Shown: positions 8,762-16,875, counted from the stretch's first letter. The stretch is 61,418 bases of DNA from Actinomycetota bacterium (GCA_005884005.1 VAWI01000063.1:1-61418); one strand, 5' to 3'. Numbers and translations are program-made. Notes: generated by a model from the sequence alone, not told the origin.

Positions 8762-9043
8762 GGACCGTGGCAGTTAAGGAGCTGCACGAGGGAAAGCAGG
8801 GTCGACGAAGCGGACGACTGGCTCAAGGACTGGGCCGACAACGTCGGCACCGACCTGGTCTCCGGTATGGCCGAGTCACCAGGTTGGAACGCTTTCGCGC
8901 TCGAGGACGGCGTCGTCTACCAGACGTACTCGCGCACGGCGCCCGATCGCTTCCTGCTTGCCCCCTACTACTCCCAGTTGCTCGACCAGATTCCAGATGG
9001 CCGTGACGCCGACTTCCCGCTGCGACGGCACGACGAATACTGA
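8762..9043 (+). pseudogene. C-terminal remnant of a DUF899-like (thioredoxin-fold) protein
   Basis: The frame ending at TGA 9041-9043 encodes VDEADDWLKDWADNVGTDL, then PGWNAFALEDGVVYQTYSRTA, and ends PLRRHDEY. The pattern F-x-L-E-D-G-V-V-Y-x-T-Y-S plus terminal R-R-H-D-E-Y resembles the C-terminal part of DUF899 family proteins. The N-terminal two thirds and any good start codon are missing; the frame upstream of about 8800 reads as noise (LRSCTRESR). Hence a decayed fragment. The remainder of 8695-9061 contains no other gene. Confidence 0.5.
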
Positions 9044-9061
9044 GGCGAGGACGATCCGGGC

Positions 9062-9226
9062 TCAGCCCTGGCCGCATTGGCACACGTTCTCGCCGAGATC
9101 GCGCCGCTCGTAGGGCCTGCCGCAGCGGCTGCACGTGGCCGGCAGGATCTGGGCGCGCACAGGGAGCGCACGCATCATCGCGACCCAGAGGACGATGTAG
9201 GGAATCGCGATCGTGGGGTTGTTCAT
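9062..9226 (-). CDS. Small membrane-anchored zinc-ribbon protein
   Basis: 54 aa. One hydrophobic segment (IAIPYIVLWVAMMRALPV, about 6-23) is followed by two Cys pairs, CSRCG and CQCGQG, forming a minimal zinc ribbon or rubredoxin-like knuckle. ATG 9226 has GGAGG just upstream. It is divergent from the 9294 gene. Function unknown. Confidence 0.6.
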   Translation of the reverse strand: MNNPTIAIPYIVLWVAMMRALPVRAQILPATCSRCGRPYERRDLGENVCQCGQG

Positions 9227-9293
9227 GCCTCCGTTATCGGGTCGCCTCTGGACGTTCTTTGGATTCGAAAGCGGTCGGTAGACTGTTTCTCCC

Positions 9294-9539
9294 GTGAGCT
9301 GGCTGTCGATCGCGCTCCTCGCGTGCGCGGTCCTCGCCGTCATCGGCGCCGAGTGGCCGCGCCTCGCCCGGAACTTCGGTTTCGAAGCGCGGCGCCGCCG
9401 TGAGCGCGACCGGCGCAAGTCCCAGCTGAAGCTGTTGCGGACGGATGAAGAGGAACTCGACGAAAGCGACGAGTTCGCCGCCAGCGTGCAGCGCGACCTC
9501 TCGCAGCTCCCGACGATCGACGAGCGTGACCGTCACTAG
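9294..9539 (+). CDS. Small single-pass membrane protein, charged C-terminal domain
   Basis: 81 aa. An N-terminal membrane anchor (LSIALLACAVLAVIGAEW, residues 4-21) is followed by a highly charged cytoplasmic tail with an Arg-rich patch and an acidic patch (TDEEELDESDEF). GTG 9294 lies 9 nt after TAGACT (9279-9284), the leaderless pattern. It overlaps the subtilase gene tail-to-tail by 4 nt. Family not recognised. Confidence 0.65.
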   Translation: MSWLSIALLACAVLAVIGAEWPRLARNFGFEARRRRERDRRKSQLKLLRTDEEELDESDEFAASVQRDLSQLPTIDERDRH

Positions 9540-11944
9540 CGGACGACGAAGGTCGTGCTGACCCGGCGCGTGTTCGGAAGGATCGGGCCCGAGTTCTCCA
9601 TGTTCTTGGCCTCCTGGTAGTCGGAGGCGCGGACGACGAGCCGGTGACTGCCGCGTCCGAGTGAACGCGTAGAGATTGTCGCGCGCCCACGCCGGTAGCG
9701 GACGGCAACGCCGCGGCCGTCGAGCGTGGCGTGCACCGAGGCCGGGTCGACGCCGGAGCCCGCGTCGGTGACTGCGACGTGGAGGGAGCCGCCCGCTCGG
9801 ACGCTGCGCGTGAGCAGCCGCATGCGCGGCGGCTTCGTGTCGCCGATCCAGAAGCGGAAGCTGAACTTCCCGGCGGCACGGCGGCTCGGCGTGTCGAAGA
9901 CGATGTCGTAGGCGCCCGCATCCGGGCGGACCGCGCCGGCCGCCGGCGAGAGGTGATCGTAGGTCGGCAGATACGGGTTCAGGTTCAGCGGCAGGCCCGC
10001 GTAGCCGGTCAGACGGTTCTCGTCTCCCGCGCGGACGACGCGCGGCTGGACGTGTACGCCCCGGGCTTGGGAGATCACGACCACGCCGAAGTTCGCCACA
10101 GGTCGTGCAAGCCGGAAGCGGAACACCTGTTCGGGCCCGCGCAGGCACGGAGGAATCTCCAGCGGCGAGGGATCGCTTGGATAGCGGTAGCAGGCGACCC
10201 GCGAGGCGCGCCCGGCAGTGTTGCCGCCGTAGAGACCGGGACGCACGAGCGTGCGATGGCGGTCGTGTCCGAGGACCGGAAGGTTGACGCGCAACCAAAA
10301 CGGGATTCGCCGTGTCACGGCTCCCCGCGAGAGGACGATGAAACCGGTCGTGTCGCCCTGCCTGGCATTGCTCGTCACGTCGGCGCGGAGCAACAGCGCG
10401 CCCGGAACCGTGGTCGTTGCCGGTGCCGAGACCGTCGCTCCTCCGGCCGCGGCCTCGGTCTGGATCGTGACCGCCCAGGCGCCGGCCCCGCCGCCGGCGT
10501 CTGCGAGCCCGAGCGCCAGGCTTCCCCTCTCTCCGCGGTGGAGGAAGCGGAACGAGACCGCACTCGGCGCAGCGAAGATCAGCGGGTTGTCCGCCGCCGC
10601 CAGGTCGATCAAGCCGCCCCCTTCCCGGATCGGGGCGACCTCGTGCTTGTGAGTCGTGTCCGTCCAGACGGGCCTTCCCGTCAGGACGAGCGCCGACTTG
10701 ATGTCGGCCGGCGTCCACGTCGGGTGCCGCTGCAGCAGCAGCGCAGCGCTGCCTGCGACGTGCGGCGAGGCCATGCTCGTCCCGCTGAACGTGTCCCAGC
10801 CGCCCGGCACCGACGAATAGATGTTGACGCCTGGCGCGCTGACGTCCGGCTTGAAGCCGAGGTCGATGCTGTTTGGCCCGGCGGACGAGAAGTCGGCGAT
10901 CACGTCGTCCTTTGTCACGGCCGCGGCGGTGATCGCATTGGCCGCATCGCCGGGCGACGAGATCGAGCCGAACCCGAAATCGCCGAAATCGTTGCCGGCC
11001 GCGATTGCAGGCACGACGCCAGTATTGGCCGCGGCGTTGATCGCCTTGACCACCAGATCGCGGTCGGGATCGATCTCCGGCTCGCCGAGCGAGAGATTGA
11101 TCACGTTCATCCCGTCGGCGACTGCGGCGTCGATCCCCTTGACGATCTCTGGTGAGTTGCCGTTCAGCCCGACGCCGGGCGTCGGCACGGTCAGCACCTT
11201 GTAGTTACCGATGTACGCGCGTGGCGCCACGCCGGAGACCGGGTGACCTCCGCGCTGCGTCGCCCCATAATCGCCCGCCGCGATCCCGGCGACGTGCGTC
11301 GCATGCTCGGACTCGGCGGGGTCGAATGGGCGCGAGGCGTACTTCCAGGTCGCACCCGGCGGTGGAAACGCGCGTGCGACGATTACCTTCGCTGTCGTAA
11401 ACGCCCTGTTCCCCTTCGGAAAGCCGCTGGGCATCGTGAACCCCGCCGGGTTGAAGAAGACGTGGGCCTGGTCAACCCCGTCGTCGATGATCCCGATCTT
11501 GATCCCCTGTCCCGCGGTTGCCAAAGTGGGGCCCCAGAGCGCAGGTGCCTTGATGAGCGGGACGCTCTGGTCGAGCAGCAAGTGGTACTCGACGCTCGGG
11601 TAGACGCGCGCGACGCCCGGGAGTGCTGCGAGCCGCTCGACCTGCCTGTTTGGCACGACGACGGCGAGCGCATCGAGGACATAGCGGTAGCGCCAGCGGA
11701 CCTTGGCCGACGGAATCGCCGTGTGGATCTTGCGTTCCAGTCGAGCCTGTCCGGCCTCGATCGCCTGCAGGTAAGCGGGGCTCCGGCGCGCCCACAAGCC
11801 CATGGCCGTGGCGAGCGAAGGCCGCTTCAGCTCGACGACGACCTCGACCGGCTTCCCGGCGTTGGCAGGCCGCCCGCGCGCCTCAGATCCCCCCAGCGTG
11901 CCGATCACTCCGAGCGCCGCAACCAGACACAGACCCCGCTTCAA
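9536..11944 (-). CDS. Secreted subtilisin-like serine protease (S8)
   Basis: 802 aa. A signal peptide (MKRGLCLVAALGVIGTLGG) precedes an inhibitor-like propeptide (about 30-120) and an S8 catalytic domain with Asp154 in GIIDDGVD, His217 in ESEHATHVAGIAAG, the oxyanion Asn in AIAAGND (318) and Ser390 in SGTSMASPHVAG. The C-terminal about 360 residues are beta-rich, probably Ig-like adhesion domains. TTG 11944 is chosen because it begins the signal peptide exactly; the open frame runs further upstream but crosses the tRNA-Leu fragment on the other strand. Likely an exoprotease for nutrient acquisition. Confidence 0.9.
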   Translation of the reverse strand: MKRGLCLVAALGVIGTLGGSEARGRPANAGKPVEVVVELKRPSLATAMGLWARRSPAYLQAIEAGQARLERKIHTAIPSAKVRWRYRYVLDALAVVVPNRQVERLAALPGVARVYPSVEYHLLLDQSVPLIKAPALWGPTLATAGQGIKIGIIDDGVDQAHVFFNPAGFTMPSGFPKGNRAFTTAKVIVARAFPPPGATWKYASRPFDPAESEHATHVAGIAAGDYGATQRGGHPVSGVAPRAYIGNYKVLTVPTPGVGLNGNSPEIVKGIDAAVADGMNVINLSLGEPEIDPDRDLVVKAINAAANTGVVPAIAAGNDFGDFGFGSISSPGDAANAITAAAVTKDDVIADFSSAGPNSIDLGFKPDVSAPGVNIYSSVPGGWDTFSGTSMASPHVAGSAALLLQRHPTWTPADIKSALVLTGRPVWTDTTHKHEVAPIREGGGLIDLAAADNPLIFAAPSAVSFRFLHRGERGSLALGLADAGGGAGAWAVTIQTEAAAGGATVSAPATTTVPGALLLRADVTSNARQGDTTGFIVLSRGAVTRRIPFWLRVNLPVLGHDRHRTLVRPGLYGGNTAGRASRVACYRYPSDPSPLEIPPCLRGPEQVFRFRLARPVANFGVVVISQARGVHVQPRVVRAGDENRLTGYAGLPLNLNPYLPTYDHLSPAAGAVRPDAGAYDIVFDTPSRRAAGKFSFRFWIGDTKPPRMRLLTRSVRAGGSLHVAVTDAGSGVDPASVHATLDGRGVAVRYRRGRATISTRSLGRGSHRLVVRASDYQEAKNMENSGPILPNTRRVSTTFVVR

Positions 11945-11981
11945 GCCAAGAGCGTAGCCGCGGCTCGATTGCGATCGCGCG

Positions 11982-12013
11982 GTGGCGGAATTGGTAGACG
12001 CGCACGGATCAGG
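11982..12013 (+). pseudogene. 5' fragment of a tRNA-Leu gene
   Basis: These 32 bases match 31 of 32 positions of the D-arm to anticodon-loop part of the intact tRNA-Leu (12144-12175), 162 bp away on the same strand. The following bases cannot complete an anticodon stem, variable arm or T arm, and no matching acceptor 3' strand exists. It is therefore a duplicated or truncated remnant rather than a gene. Confidence 0.75.
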
Positions 12014-12137
12014 AAGCGCGGGTGAACCCGTGGTTCCCCCGCGAGCCCCCTCCTTACCCTGGCAAGTCACACGCAGCTGAGCCGAGCCGGGCAAAGCCCG
12101 TCTCGTCCTCGAACCCCCCGGTTACACTTGTCGCCGC

Positions 12138-12221
12138 GCGGATGTGGCGGAATTGGTAGACGCGCACGGTTCAGGTCCGTGTGGGGGAAACCCCGTGGAG
12201 GTTCAAGTCCTCTCATCCGCA
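12138..12221 (+). tRNA. tRNA-Leu (CAG)
   Basis: 84 nt, class II. The acceptor GCGGATG pairs with CATCCGC, the anticodon loop TTCAGGT gives CAG, a long variable arm is built on GGGG-AAA-CCCC, and the T arm is GGAGG-TTCAAGT-CCTCT. CCA is not encoded. TACACT (12123-12128), 9 nt upstream, is a likely -10 box. Confidence 0.97.
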
Positions 12222-12279
12222 TAGCCATCCATCGGGGTTTCGGGCCAGTGCCCGAAGGTGGCAGAGACGTTTCAGCAGC

Positions 12280-12621
12280 TCATCCGCGTTCCGTCTCACG
12301 AAGCGTGGGGACGACAACGAGGGTCAAGCCTGCGAGTCTCTCGATGCGGACGCTCTCGCCCGCGTCTGCTCCCTCCGGGCAACGAGCCGCCCAGAGTTCG
12401 CCCCGAAAGCGGACGGTTCCGTTGGGGTGACATGGAACGACTACCTCCGCCACCTGTCCGATCATCGCTTCGGCTCCGGTCTGTGGTCGCCAGCGTCGAG
12501 CCAGCCGGAGGCCCCAGGTGAGCTCGACCGCCTCGATCCCGACGCCCCCGAAGACCGCGATCAGATTCCATGGCCAGGGTGCGAAAAACAGCGCGAGAAT
12601 GATCGCGACGGTTAACGCCAT
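12280..12621 (-). CDS. NfeD-like membrane protein with C-terminal OB fold
   Basis: 113 aa. A short membrane region (ALTVAIILALFFAPWPWNLIAVFGGVGIEAVEL) is followed by a beta-barrel domain with the NfeD pattern: GQVAEVVVPCHPNGTVRFRGELWAA, then G-E-S-V-R-I-E-R-L-A-G-L-T-L-V-V. These proteins usually partner flotillin/SPFH or stomatin-type membrane proteins in microdomains; no partner gene is adjacent. ATG 12621 is taken; no Shine-Dalgarno is evident. Confidence 0.8.
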   Translation of the reverse strand: MALTVAIILALFFAPWPWNLIAVFGGVGIEAVELTWGLRLARRWRPQTGAEAMIGQVAEVVVPCHPNGTVRFRGELWAARCPEGADAGESVRIERLAGLTLVVVPTLRETERG

Positions 12622-12721
12622 ACGGGATAGTTAGCAAGTTCCACGCCGCCCTAGGCTTCAAGTTCGCTCGGCATGTGCCGACCCGGTTTAGCGCGCGAGT
12701 CCGAGCGGCAACTTGTCGAAC

Positions 12722-12865
12722 ATGATCATTCTCTTGCTCTTGCTTGCTGCGCTTGTCGTCGTCGGGATTGTCCTGGCCGCGGTCGTCGTCAAGTGGCTGT
12801 TCATCCTCGCGGTCGTTGCGGCGCTCTGCTGGATCATCCTGTTCTTCGCGCGGCGCACGACCTGA
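12722..12865 (+). CDS. Small hydrophobic two-pass membrane protein
   Basis: 47 aa, almost entirely hydrophobic. Two membrane segments (about 2-23 and 25-42) are split by one Lys (VVVKWLF), and the protein ends in FFARRTT, a positive-inside tail. Small hydrophobic proteins of this size are common in actinobacteria, and their role is unknown. ATG 12722 has no Shine-Dalgarno. A perfect 14-bp terminator hairpin directly downstream supports a real gene. Confidence 0.55.
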   Translation: MIILLLLLAALVVVGIVLAAVVVKWLFILAVVAALCWIILFFARRTT

Positions 12866-12871
12866 CGTGTA

Positions 12872-12906
12872 GGTGGGGAAGCCGGGATCGCGCCGGCTTC
12901 CCCACC
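12872..12906. terminator. Bidirectional terminator hairpin
   Basis: A perfect 14-bp stem GGTGGGGAAGCCGG (12872-12885) with 12893-12906 and a 7-nt loop. It lies between two convergent genes (12722 on plus, 12923 on minus) and can serve both. Confidence 0.8.
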
Positions 12907-12922
12907 GATCGACCAGGGTTCC

Positions 12923-13651
12923 CTACGAGGGTGTGTGCGGCTCGTGGTCGCCGATGTGCGTGGCGGGTACCTGCTCCGCCTGCTGCAGCGAGTCCGCCCG
13001 CGGCGCGCGGATCCGGACCGAGATCCGGTCCCCGACCCTGAGCTGGCTCGGCGAGATGACGGTCGGGACGCCGCTGCGCCAGAGGATGAAGATCGTGCGG
13101 GCGCCGTAGCTGAACGACTCGTCCTGCGGCTGGCCGAGCATCTTGCGCAGCGCGAGCCAGTTACCGCTCTGGACGTGAATCGTTACCTTGCCGTTTGCGG
13201 CCGGGGCGTTGAGGCTGCCGACGAAGAGCCACAGCGGCTTGCCCGCGTGGCCCGGGGTCGGACCACGATCCGCGACACGCGAAGCGGGAGTTGCGTCGAT
13301 TTGGGCGAGCGACGCGTCACGTGCCGCCCGAACTTGAACGCTGACGATGTCGGCGGCGACGAGGTTCGACTCCGCGACGACGGTCGGCACCCCGTGCGAC
13401 CAGCGCAGGAACTGGGTGCCCGAGTCGACCGCGAAGTACTGATTGTCGCTCTGGCCCACTAGCTTCTTGAGGGCAGGCCTGTTGCCGCCATTGATGTCGA
13501 CGTAGAGCGACGTCGAACTTCCGGCGTCGGCAAGCAGCCGCCCGTTGAAGACGTACGTTTGCTCGCCGTCCCGCGCAGCGAACGTGCTCGACGCGCCGGC
13601 GGCGAGGACCACCAACGCAGCGAGGACGAAGTAGGTGAAGCGCCTTCTCAT
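12923..13651 (-). CDS. Secreted protein with two internal repeats, function unknown
   Basis: 242 aa. A signal peptide (RRRFTYFVLAALVVLAAGASSTFA) leads into two tandem copies of a domain of about 100 aa. Each copy runs: F-N/V-G-x-L, V-D/H-I/V-x-x-G-N, A-L-x-K, LWR-like segment ending GVPTV, then S-x-L-x-x-x-D-x-x-S-V-x-x-R-A. The paired signatures are RWSHGVPTVVAESNL and LWRSGVPTVISPSQL. The fold looks all-beta. ATG 13651 has AGGAGG 7 nt upstream. I do not recognise the family; an extracellular or periplasm-like role is inferred from the signal peptide. Confidence 0.7.
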   Translation of the reverse strand: MRRRFTYFVLAALVVLAAGASSTFAARDGEQTYVFNGRLLADAGSSTSLYVDINGGNRPALKKLVGQSDNQYFAVDSGTQFLRWSHGVPTVVAESNLVAADIVSVQVRAARDASLAQIDATPASRVADRGPTPGHAGKPLWLFVGSLNAPAANGKVTIHVQSGNWLALRKMLGQPQDESFSYGARTIFILWRSGVPTVISPSQLRVGDRISVRIRAPRADSLQQAEQVPATHIGDHEPHTPS

Positions 13652-13748
13652 CTTGAGACCTCCTGGTTTGGTGAAGAGGAAGACGCTCTGATCGTCCCCG
13701 CGTTGCGTCAGCCGACCATTCGGGGGCAGTAAGCCGGGCGTAAAACGA

Positions 13749-14204
13749 CTAACGCAGCGCGGCCAGCACGTCGGCCGCGTGCGTGTCCGGCTTCACGCGC
13801 CGCATTGACTTCACGACATTGCCCTCCGCGTCGATCACGAAGGTCGAGCGCTCGATGCCCATCGACTTCTTGCCATACATGTTTCGCTCTTTCCAGACGC
13901 CGTACTCCTCGGCGACCTCATGCCCGGGGTCCGCGAGCAGCGTGAAGGGGAGCGAGTACTTCTGCTTGAACTTGACGTGTGAAGCTTCGTCGTCGGGGCT
14001 GACGCCCAGGACGACAGCACCGCGCTCGCGAAAGTCGACGTAGACATCCCGGATCCCGCAGGCCTGGGTCGTGCAGCCGGGTGTGTCGTCCTTGGGATAG
14101 AAGTAGAGGACAACCGGTTTGCCGCGCAGCGACGAGAGCCTCACGGGCTCGCCGCTGTCGCTCGCCAGCTCGAAATCCGGTGCCGGCTTGCCCTCTTCGA
14201 CCAT
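13749..14204 (-). CDS. bcp: Thiol peroxidase of the Bcp/PrxQ family
   Basis: 151 aa, full length. The peroxidatic cysteine is in YFYPKDDTPGCTTQACGIRD (about residue 44), with a second Cys five residues later (CTTQAC) as in Bcp-type enzymes that form an intramolecular disulfide. The conserved Arg is in GIERSTFVIDAEG. It reduces H2O2 and organic peroxides with thioredoxin in the cytoplasm. ATG 14204 lies 7 nt after TAGGAT (minus strand, bases 14212-14217), so the mRNA is probably leaderless. It is divergent from the 14228 gene with a 23-nt gap. Confidence 0.94.
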   Translation of the reverse strand: MVEEGKPAPDFELASDSGEPVRLSSLRGKPVVLYFYPKDDTPGCTTQACGIRDVYVDFRERGAVVLGVSPDDEASHVKFKQKYSLPFTLLADPGHEVAEEYGVWKERNMYGKKSMGIERSTFVIDAEGNVVKSMRRVKPDTHAADVLAALR

Positions 14205-14227
14205 CGCAGCGATCCTACCGGGAGGCC

Positions 14228-14614
14228 ATGGGACGCTGGTGGAGCGACATGAACGGGACTGTTCGCGGTTTCATCGTGATCCTCGCGATCGCGGCGATCG
14301 TCTTCGTGCTCAACCTCGAGGGAACGCTGGTTTCGCTCTCGCTGATCCTGCAGATCGTCTTCTTTCTCGCGATCGCGGTCGTGCTCTACATGTTCTGGCG
14401 CGACCGGATGAGGCACGAGATCGCGACTTGGTCCGACCGTTCGAACCGGGTTTTCTACGGCAGCGCCCTGTTGATCATCGCCGACTTTGCCGCCTACTTC
14501 TGGCCCGGACGGAACACGGTCGGACTCGACGCGCTCGCTTTCATCCTCACGCTGATCCTGGCCGGCTACGCGATGTGGCGCGTCTGGCGCGCCGAGCGTA
14601 CGTACGGCTACTAG
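14228..14614 (+). CDS. Small polytopic membrane protein
   Basis: 128 aa with four predicted membrane segments: FIVILAIAAIVFVL, LSLILQIVFFLAIAVVLYMF, VFYGSALLIIADFAAYFW and LDALAFILTLILAGYAMW. The loops are charged and the C terminus is RVWRAERTYGY. ATG 14228 has GGGAGG very close upstream; ATG 14249 is a possible alternative start. The family is not recognised. It shares a very short divergent promoter region with bcp. Confidence 0.65.
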   Translation: MGRWWSDMNGTVRGFIVILAIAAIVFVLNLEGTLVSLSLILQIVFFLAIAVVLYMFWRDRMRHEIATWSDRSNRVFYGSALLIIADFAAYFWPGRNTVGLDALAFILTLILAGYAMWRVWRAERTYGY

Positions 14615-14623
14615 ACTAGCCGC

Positions 14624-14836
14624 ATGAGTCTATGGACTTGGATCCGGGGTGTCGGTGGAAATCGGGAAGAGGAAGCGGCTCTGAAAGAGGAGCTCGGCCG
14701 CGAAGACCTCGGCGAAGCCGAGGAGAGGTACGTGGCCGAGGCCGGGTACGGAGAAGGTCTCGCCGTCGGTGAGGCGGCCGAGGTCGCCGACGCCGATCTC
14801 GACGAGTTCAAGCCTCCGCGAGACCCCTCGCCCTAG
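14624..14836 (+). CDS. Small acidic hypothetical protein
   Basis: 70 aa, strongly acidic, with alternating E/A-rich segments likely to be helical (EEEAALKEELGREDLGEAEE). No membrane segment or motif. ATG 14624 lies 6 nt after TAGACT (14612-14617), the best evidence that it is real. The last 29 nt overlap the end of hemQ on the opposite strand. Confidence 0.55.
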   Translation: MSLWTWIRGVGGNREEEAALKEELGREDLGEAEERYVAEAGYGEGLAVGEAAEVADADLDEFKPPRDPSP

Positions 14837-15512
14837 CTTCGGCCCCGTCGAGGGCGTCAAGAGCGTCGCGAACAGACATGTGCGTTCCGACGAAAATCGG
14901 CGTGTCGCGCTCGGTGTAGCGGCTCGCCTCCGAGTCGCGTAGCCGCAGCATCAGGTGCATGAAGTCGGCGGGCTCGTTGCACTCGAACGCCGTCATGAAC
15001 TCCTGGTCGTCGATCCCGAACGAGTAGGTGGTGTGGTTGTGAATCGTCGGAAACTCCTCGCGGCCGATCCGCATGTGCTCGTTCATCGCTCGACGGCGGT
15101 CCTCCTCCGAAAGTGCGTACCACGGCCGCACCTTCACGAACGGATAGACGACGAGGTAGGGCGAATCCTTGGGCACAATCCGGCGCGCCTTCCGGGCCGA
15201 GGTGTACTCGGACGCCCTCGTGGTCGCCAGGTATGAGTACGGCGTCTCCAGCCACGCGGCGAACGGGGTGCCGTTCAGAGCCGCGCCGAGTTCGCCGAGG
15301 TCTTCGTACCGCTCGGTGATCTTCCACAGGAAGAAATCGCAGTCGGGACGCACGCCGGCGACCGAGTAAGCGCGCAACGCGTCCATGCGGCCGGCCCAGT
15401 CCTCCACCACCTCGGCAAACGCGTCCTTGCCGGCGGCGCGCTCGTCAATCGGCAAGCGCCGCCACGCGGGGTCGACCCGATAAAACGTGTACGAGACGTA
15501 CTGGCCGCTCAT
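14808..15512 (-). CDS. hemQ: Coproheme decarboxylase HemQ (chlorite dismutase family)
   Basis: 234 aa, the usual length. The probable heme-ligand histidine is in TIHNHTTYSFGIDDQEF (about residue 160), and the catalytic-tyrosine region is YLVVYPFVKVRPWYAL (Y123 by position). It converts coproheme III to heme b with peroxide, the last step of the coproporphyrin-dependent pathway of actinobacteria and firmicutes. No other heme gene is in this window. ATG 15512 has TAGCAT (minus strand, 15520-15525) 7 nt upstream, indicating leaderless transcription. Confidence 0.92.
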   Translation of the reverse strand: MSGQYVSYTFYRVDPAWRRLPIDERAAGKDAFAEVVEDWAGRMDALRAYSVAGVRPDCDFFLWKITERYEDLGELGAALNGTPFAAWLETPYSYLATTRASEYTSARKARRIVPKDSPYLVVYPFVKVRPWYALSEEDRRRAMNEHMRIGREEFPTIHNHTTYSFGIDDQEFMTAFECNEPADFMHLMLRLRDSEASRYTERDTPIFVGTHMSVRDALDALDGAEARARGLAEA

Positions 15513-15591
15513 GCGGCGAATGCTAGCGCCGCTGTTTCTCCCGGCAGGTGAAGAACATTGTTGACATCTCCATCGCGGAAGCGGGTTTAGC

Positions 15592-15650
15592 GGCCGCGCC
15601 GCGCATGTCGGCGCGGCCTCTTAACTCCGGCGTCGCTAGCGACGCCTCCG
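15592..15650. repeat. Two-hairpin intergenic repeat, copy 2
   Basis: The first hairpin GGCCGCGCCG...CGGCGCGGCC (15592-15618, 10-bp stem) is followed by the linker TCTTAACTCC and a perfect 18-bp palindrome GGCGTCGCTAGCGACGCC (15629-15646). The C-terminal codons and stop of the GH gene (ending at 15636) lie inside the core. Confidence 0.8.
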
Positions 15651-16823
15651 GGGTTTGGGCTTGGGCTTCGCTTTGGGGCAGGTGAGCGTTCCTACCTGCG
15701 CGGCCTGGGCGGCGCTCTTGACGATCGCCAGGTCCGACTTCGGAGTGTCGTCGGCGTAGAAGAGGCCCGACTGCCAGCGGCCGAGATCGGGCTCGTCGCT
15801 GACATGGAAGAAGAGCAGGCCGGCGACCGTCGGCTGGCAGTACGCAAGCTGAATCGCTCTCTTGTAGTAGGCGCCCTGAATCGTTTCCGAGACGACATCG
15901 GCCGCGCTTGGCCCGCCGAAGTTCGTATAAGCACCGAGCTTGTCGAAGGGGATTTGGGTCTGGACGCCGTACTCGCCGTAGAGGATCGGCAGCGAGGCGC
16001 CGCGCTGCGCCGTGCCGCGAAACGCATCCCGAAGCATCTTGACGAGCTTCGGGTAGTCGGCGATCGAGATCGACGTCGATTTCGGATGAAGCGCCGTTGG
16101 CGGCGTCTTCGAGGTCTCGCCGTAGGGATGGATCACGAGCATGTCCATGATCGGCGTCACGCGCCGGCTCTTGCGATAAGCGGCGCCGAGGTCCCGCAGG
16201 AACGTCGTCGGCGAGTGGGTCTGCCGGGCGGAGTTGGCCCGGTCGGCGCCGCGCGGAGAGATGGCCCCGCCGATCACGTTGATCCCGAGCGAGACTGCCT
16301 TGAGCGAATCGTAGGTCCGGGCCAGCAGCGCCTCGTAGGCCGGGGCGGCAAGGTCACGGCCGCGCCGGTCGAACTGTGGCATCCAGAACATGTTCAGGTT
16401 CGGTTCGTTGCCGACGATGAAGTCGCGCACGTAGGGCAGCGACTGAGCAAGCGATGCCGTGTACTGCGCGAACTGACGCCGGTCGAACAGGCTCAGCGGC
16501 GTTTGGCTGCCGCCTCCCGTGTTGACGGCGAGCACCAACCGAACCGCATCGAGCTGCGCTGCGAGGGCGCTCGCCTGGAAGGACGCGAGCTCGTCGGTTG
16601 TGGGAGCGGTCTTGCCCCGCGTCCAGTCCGCCCGCACCTCGATCTCGGTGAGTCCGGCAAGGACGGCGAGATCCATGCGCGCCTTGGCGACGACCGAGTC
16701 AGGAACGAGGCTCGCCGACTCCGATGCACCGACGACGAGCGTCCGCGGAGCGGCTTGCGAGGGGGCGGCTGCCGCAAGCGTGAGCAGCGCGGCGAGAAAG
16801 ACGAGCTTGCGGATGGGCGGCAT
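15636..16823 (-). CDS. Secreted glycoside hydrolase-like protein (clan A-type NEP motif), paralog 1
   Basis: 395 aa. A signal peptide (KLVFLAALLTLAAAAPSQA) precedes a TIM-barrel-like domain. The acid/base candidate is Glu140 in FIVGNEPNLNMFW (the N-E-P motif of clan GH-A enzymes). The nucleophile candidate is Glu284 in LPILYGEYGVQT. VIHPYGETS and LGRWQSGLFYAD are shared with the two paralogs in this window. It ends in a basic tail KPKPKPRRRR that runs into a repeat element. A beta-glycosidase acting on an extracellular polysaccharide is inferred; the CAZy family cannot be named. It lies 53 nt downstream of paralog 2 on the same strand, probably co-transcribed. Confidence 0.72.
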   Translation of the reverse strand: MPPIRKLVFLAALLTLAAAAPSQAAPRTLVVGASESASLVPDSVVAKARMDLAVLAGLTEIEVRADWTRGKTAPTTDELASFQASALAAQLDAVRLVLAVNTGGGSQTPLSLFDRRQFAQYTASLAQSLPYVRDFIVGNEPNLNMFWMPQFDRRGRDLAAPAYEALLARTYDSLKAVSLGINVIGGAISPRGADRANSARQTHSPTTFLRDLGAAYRKSRRVTPIMDMLVIHPYGETSKTPPTALHPKSTSISIADYPKLVKMLRDAFRGTAQRGASLPILYGEYGVQTQIPFDKLGAYTNFGGPSAADVVSETIQGAYYKRAIQLAYCQPTVAGLLFFHVSDEPDLGRWQSGLFYADDTPKSDLAIVKSAAQAAQVGTLTCPKAKPKPKPRRRR

Positions 16824-16875
16824 CCTGCAAGATGCATCGGCCGCCGCGCGCCACAGCTTGACCCTCGGCGGGGGG

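Noticed and set aside
9731-11155. 474-codon plus-strand open frame
   Set aside because: Lies entirely antisense to the subtilase gene, whose catalytic motifs are unambiguous.
11978-12100. A second, intact tRNA-Leu
   Set aside because: After the anticodon loop no anticodon stem partner, T arm or acceptor 3' strand can be formed.
12722-12865. Holin or toxin identity for the hydrophobic 47-aa protein
   Set aside because: Size and hydrophobicity are compatible, but there are no phage genes or antitoxin nearby; kept as an unknown small membrane protein.
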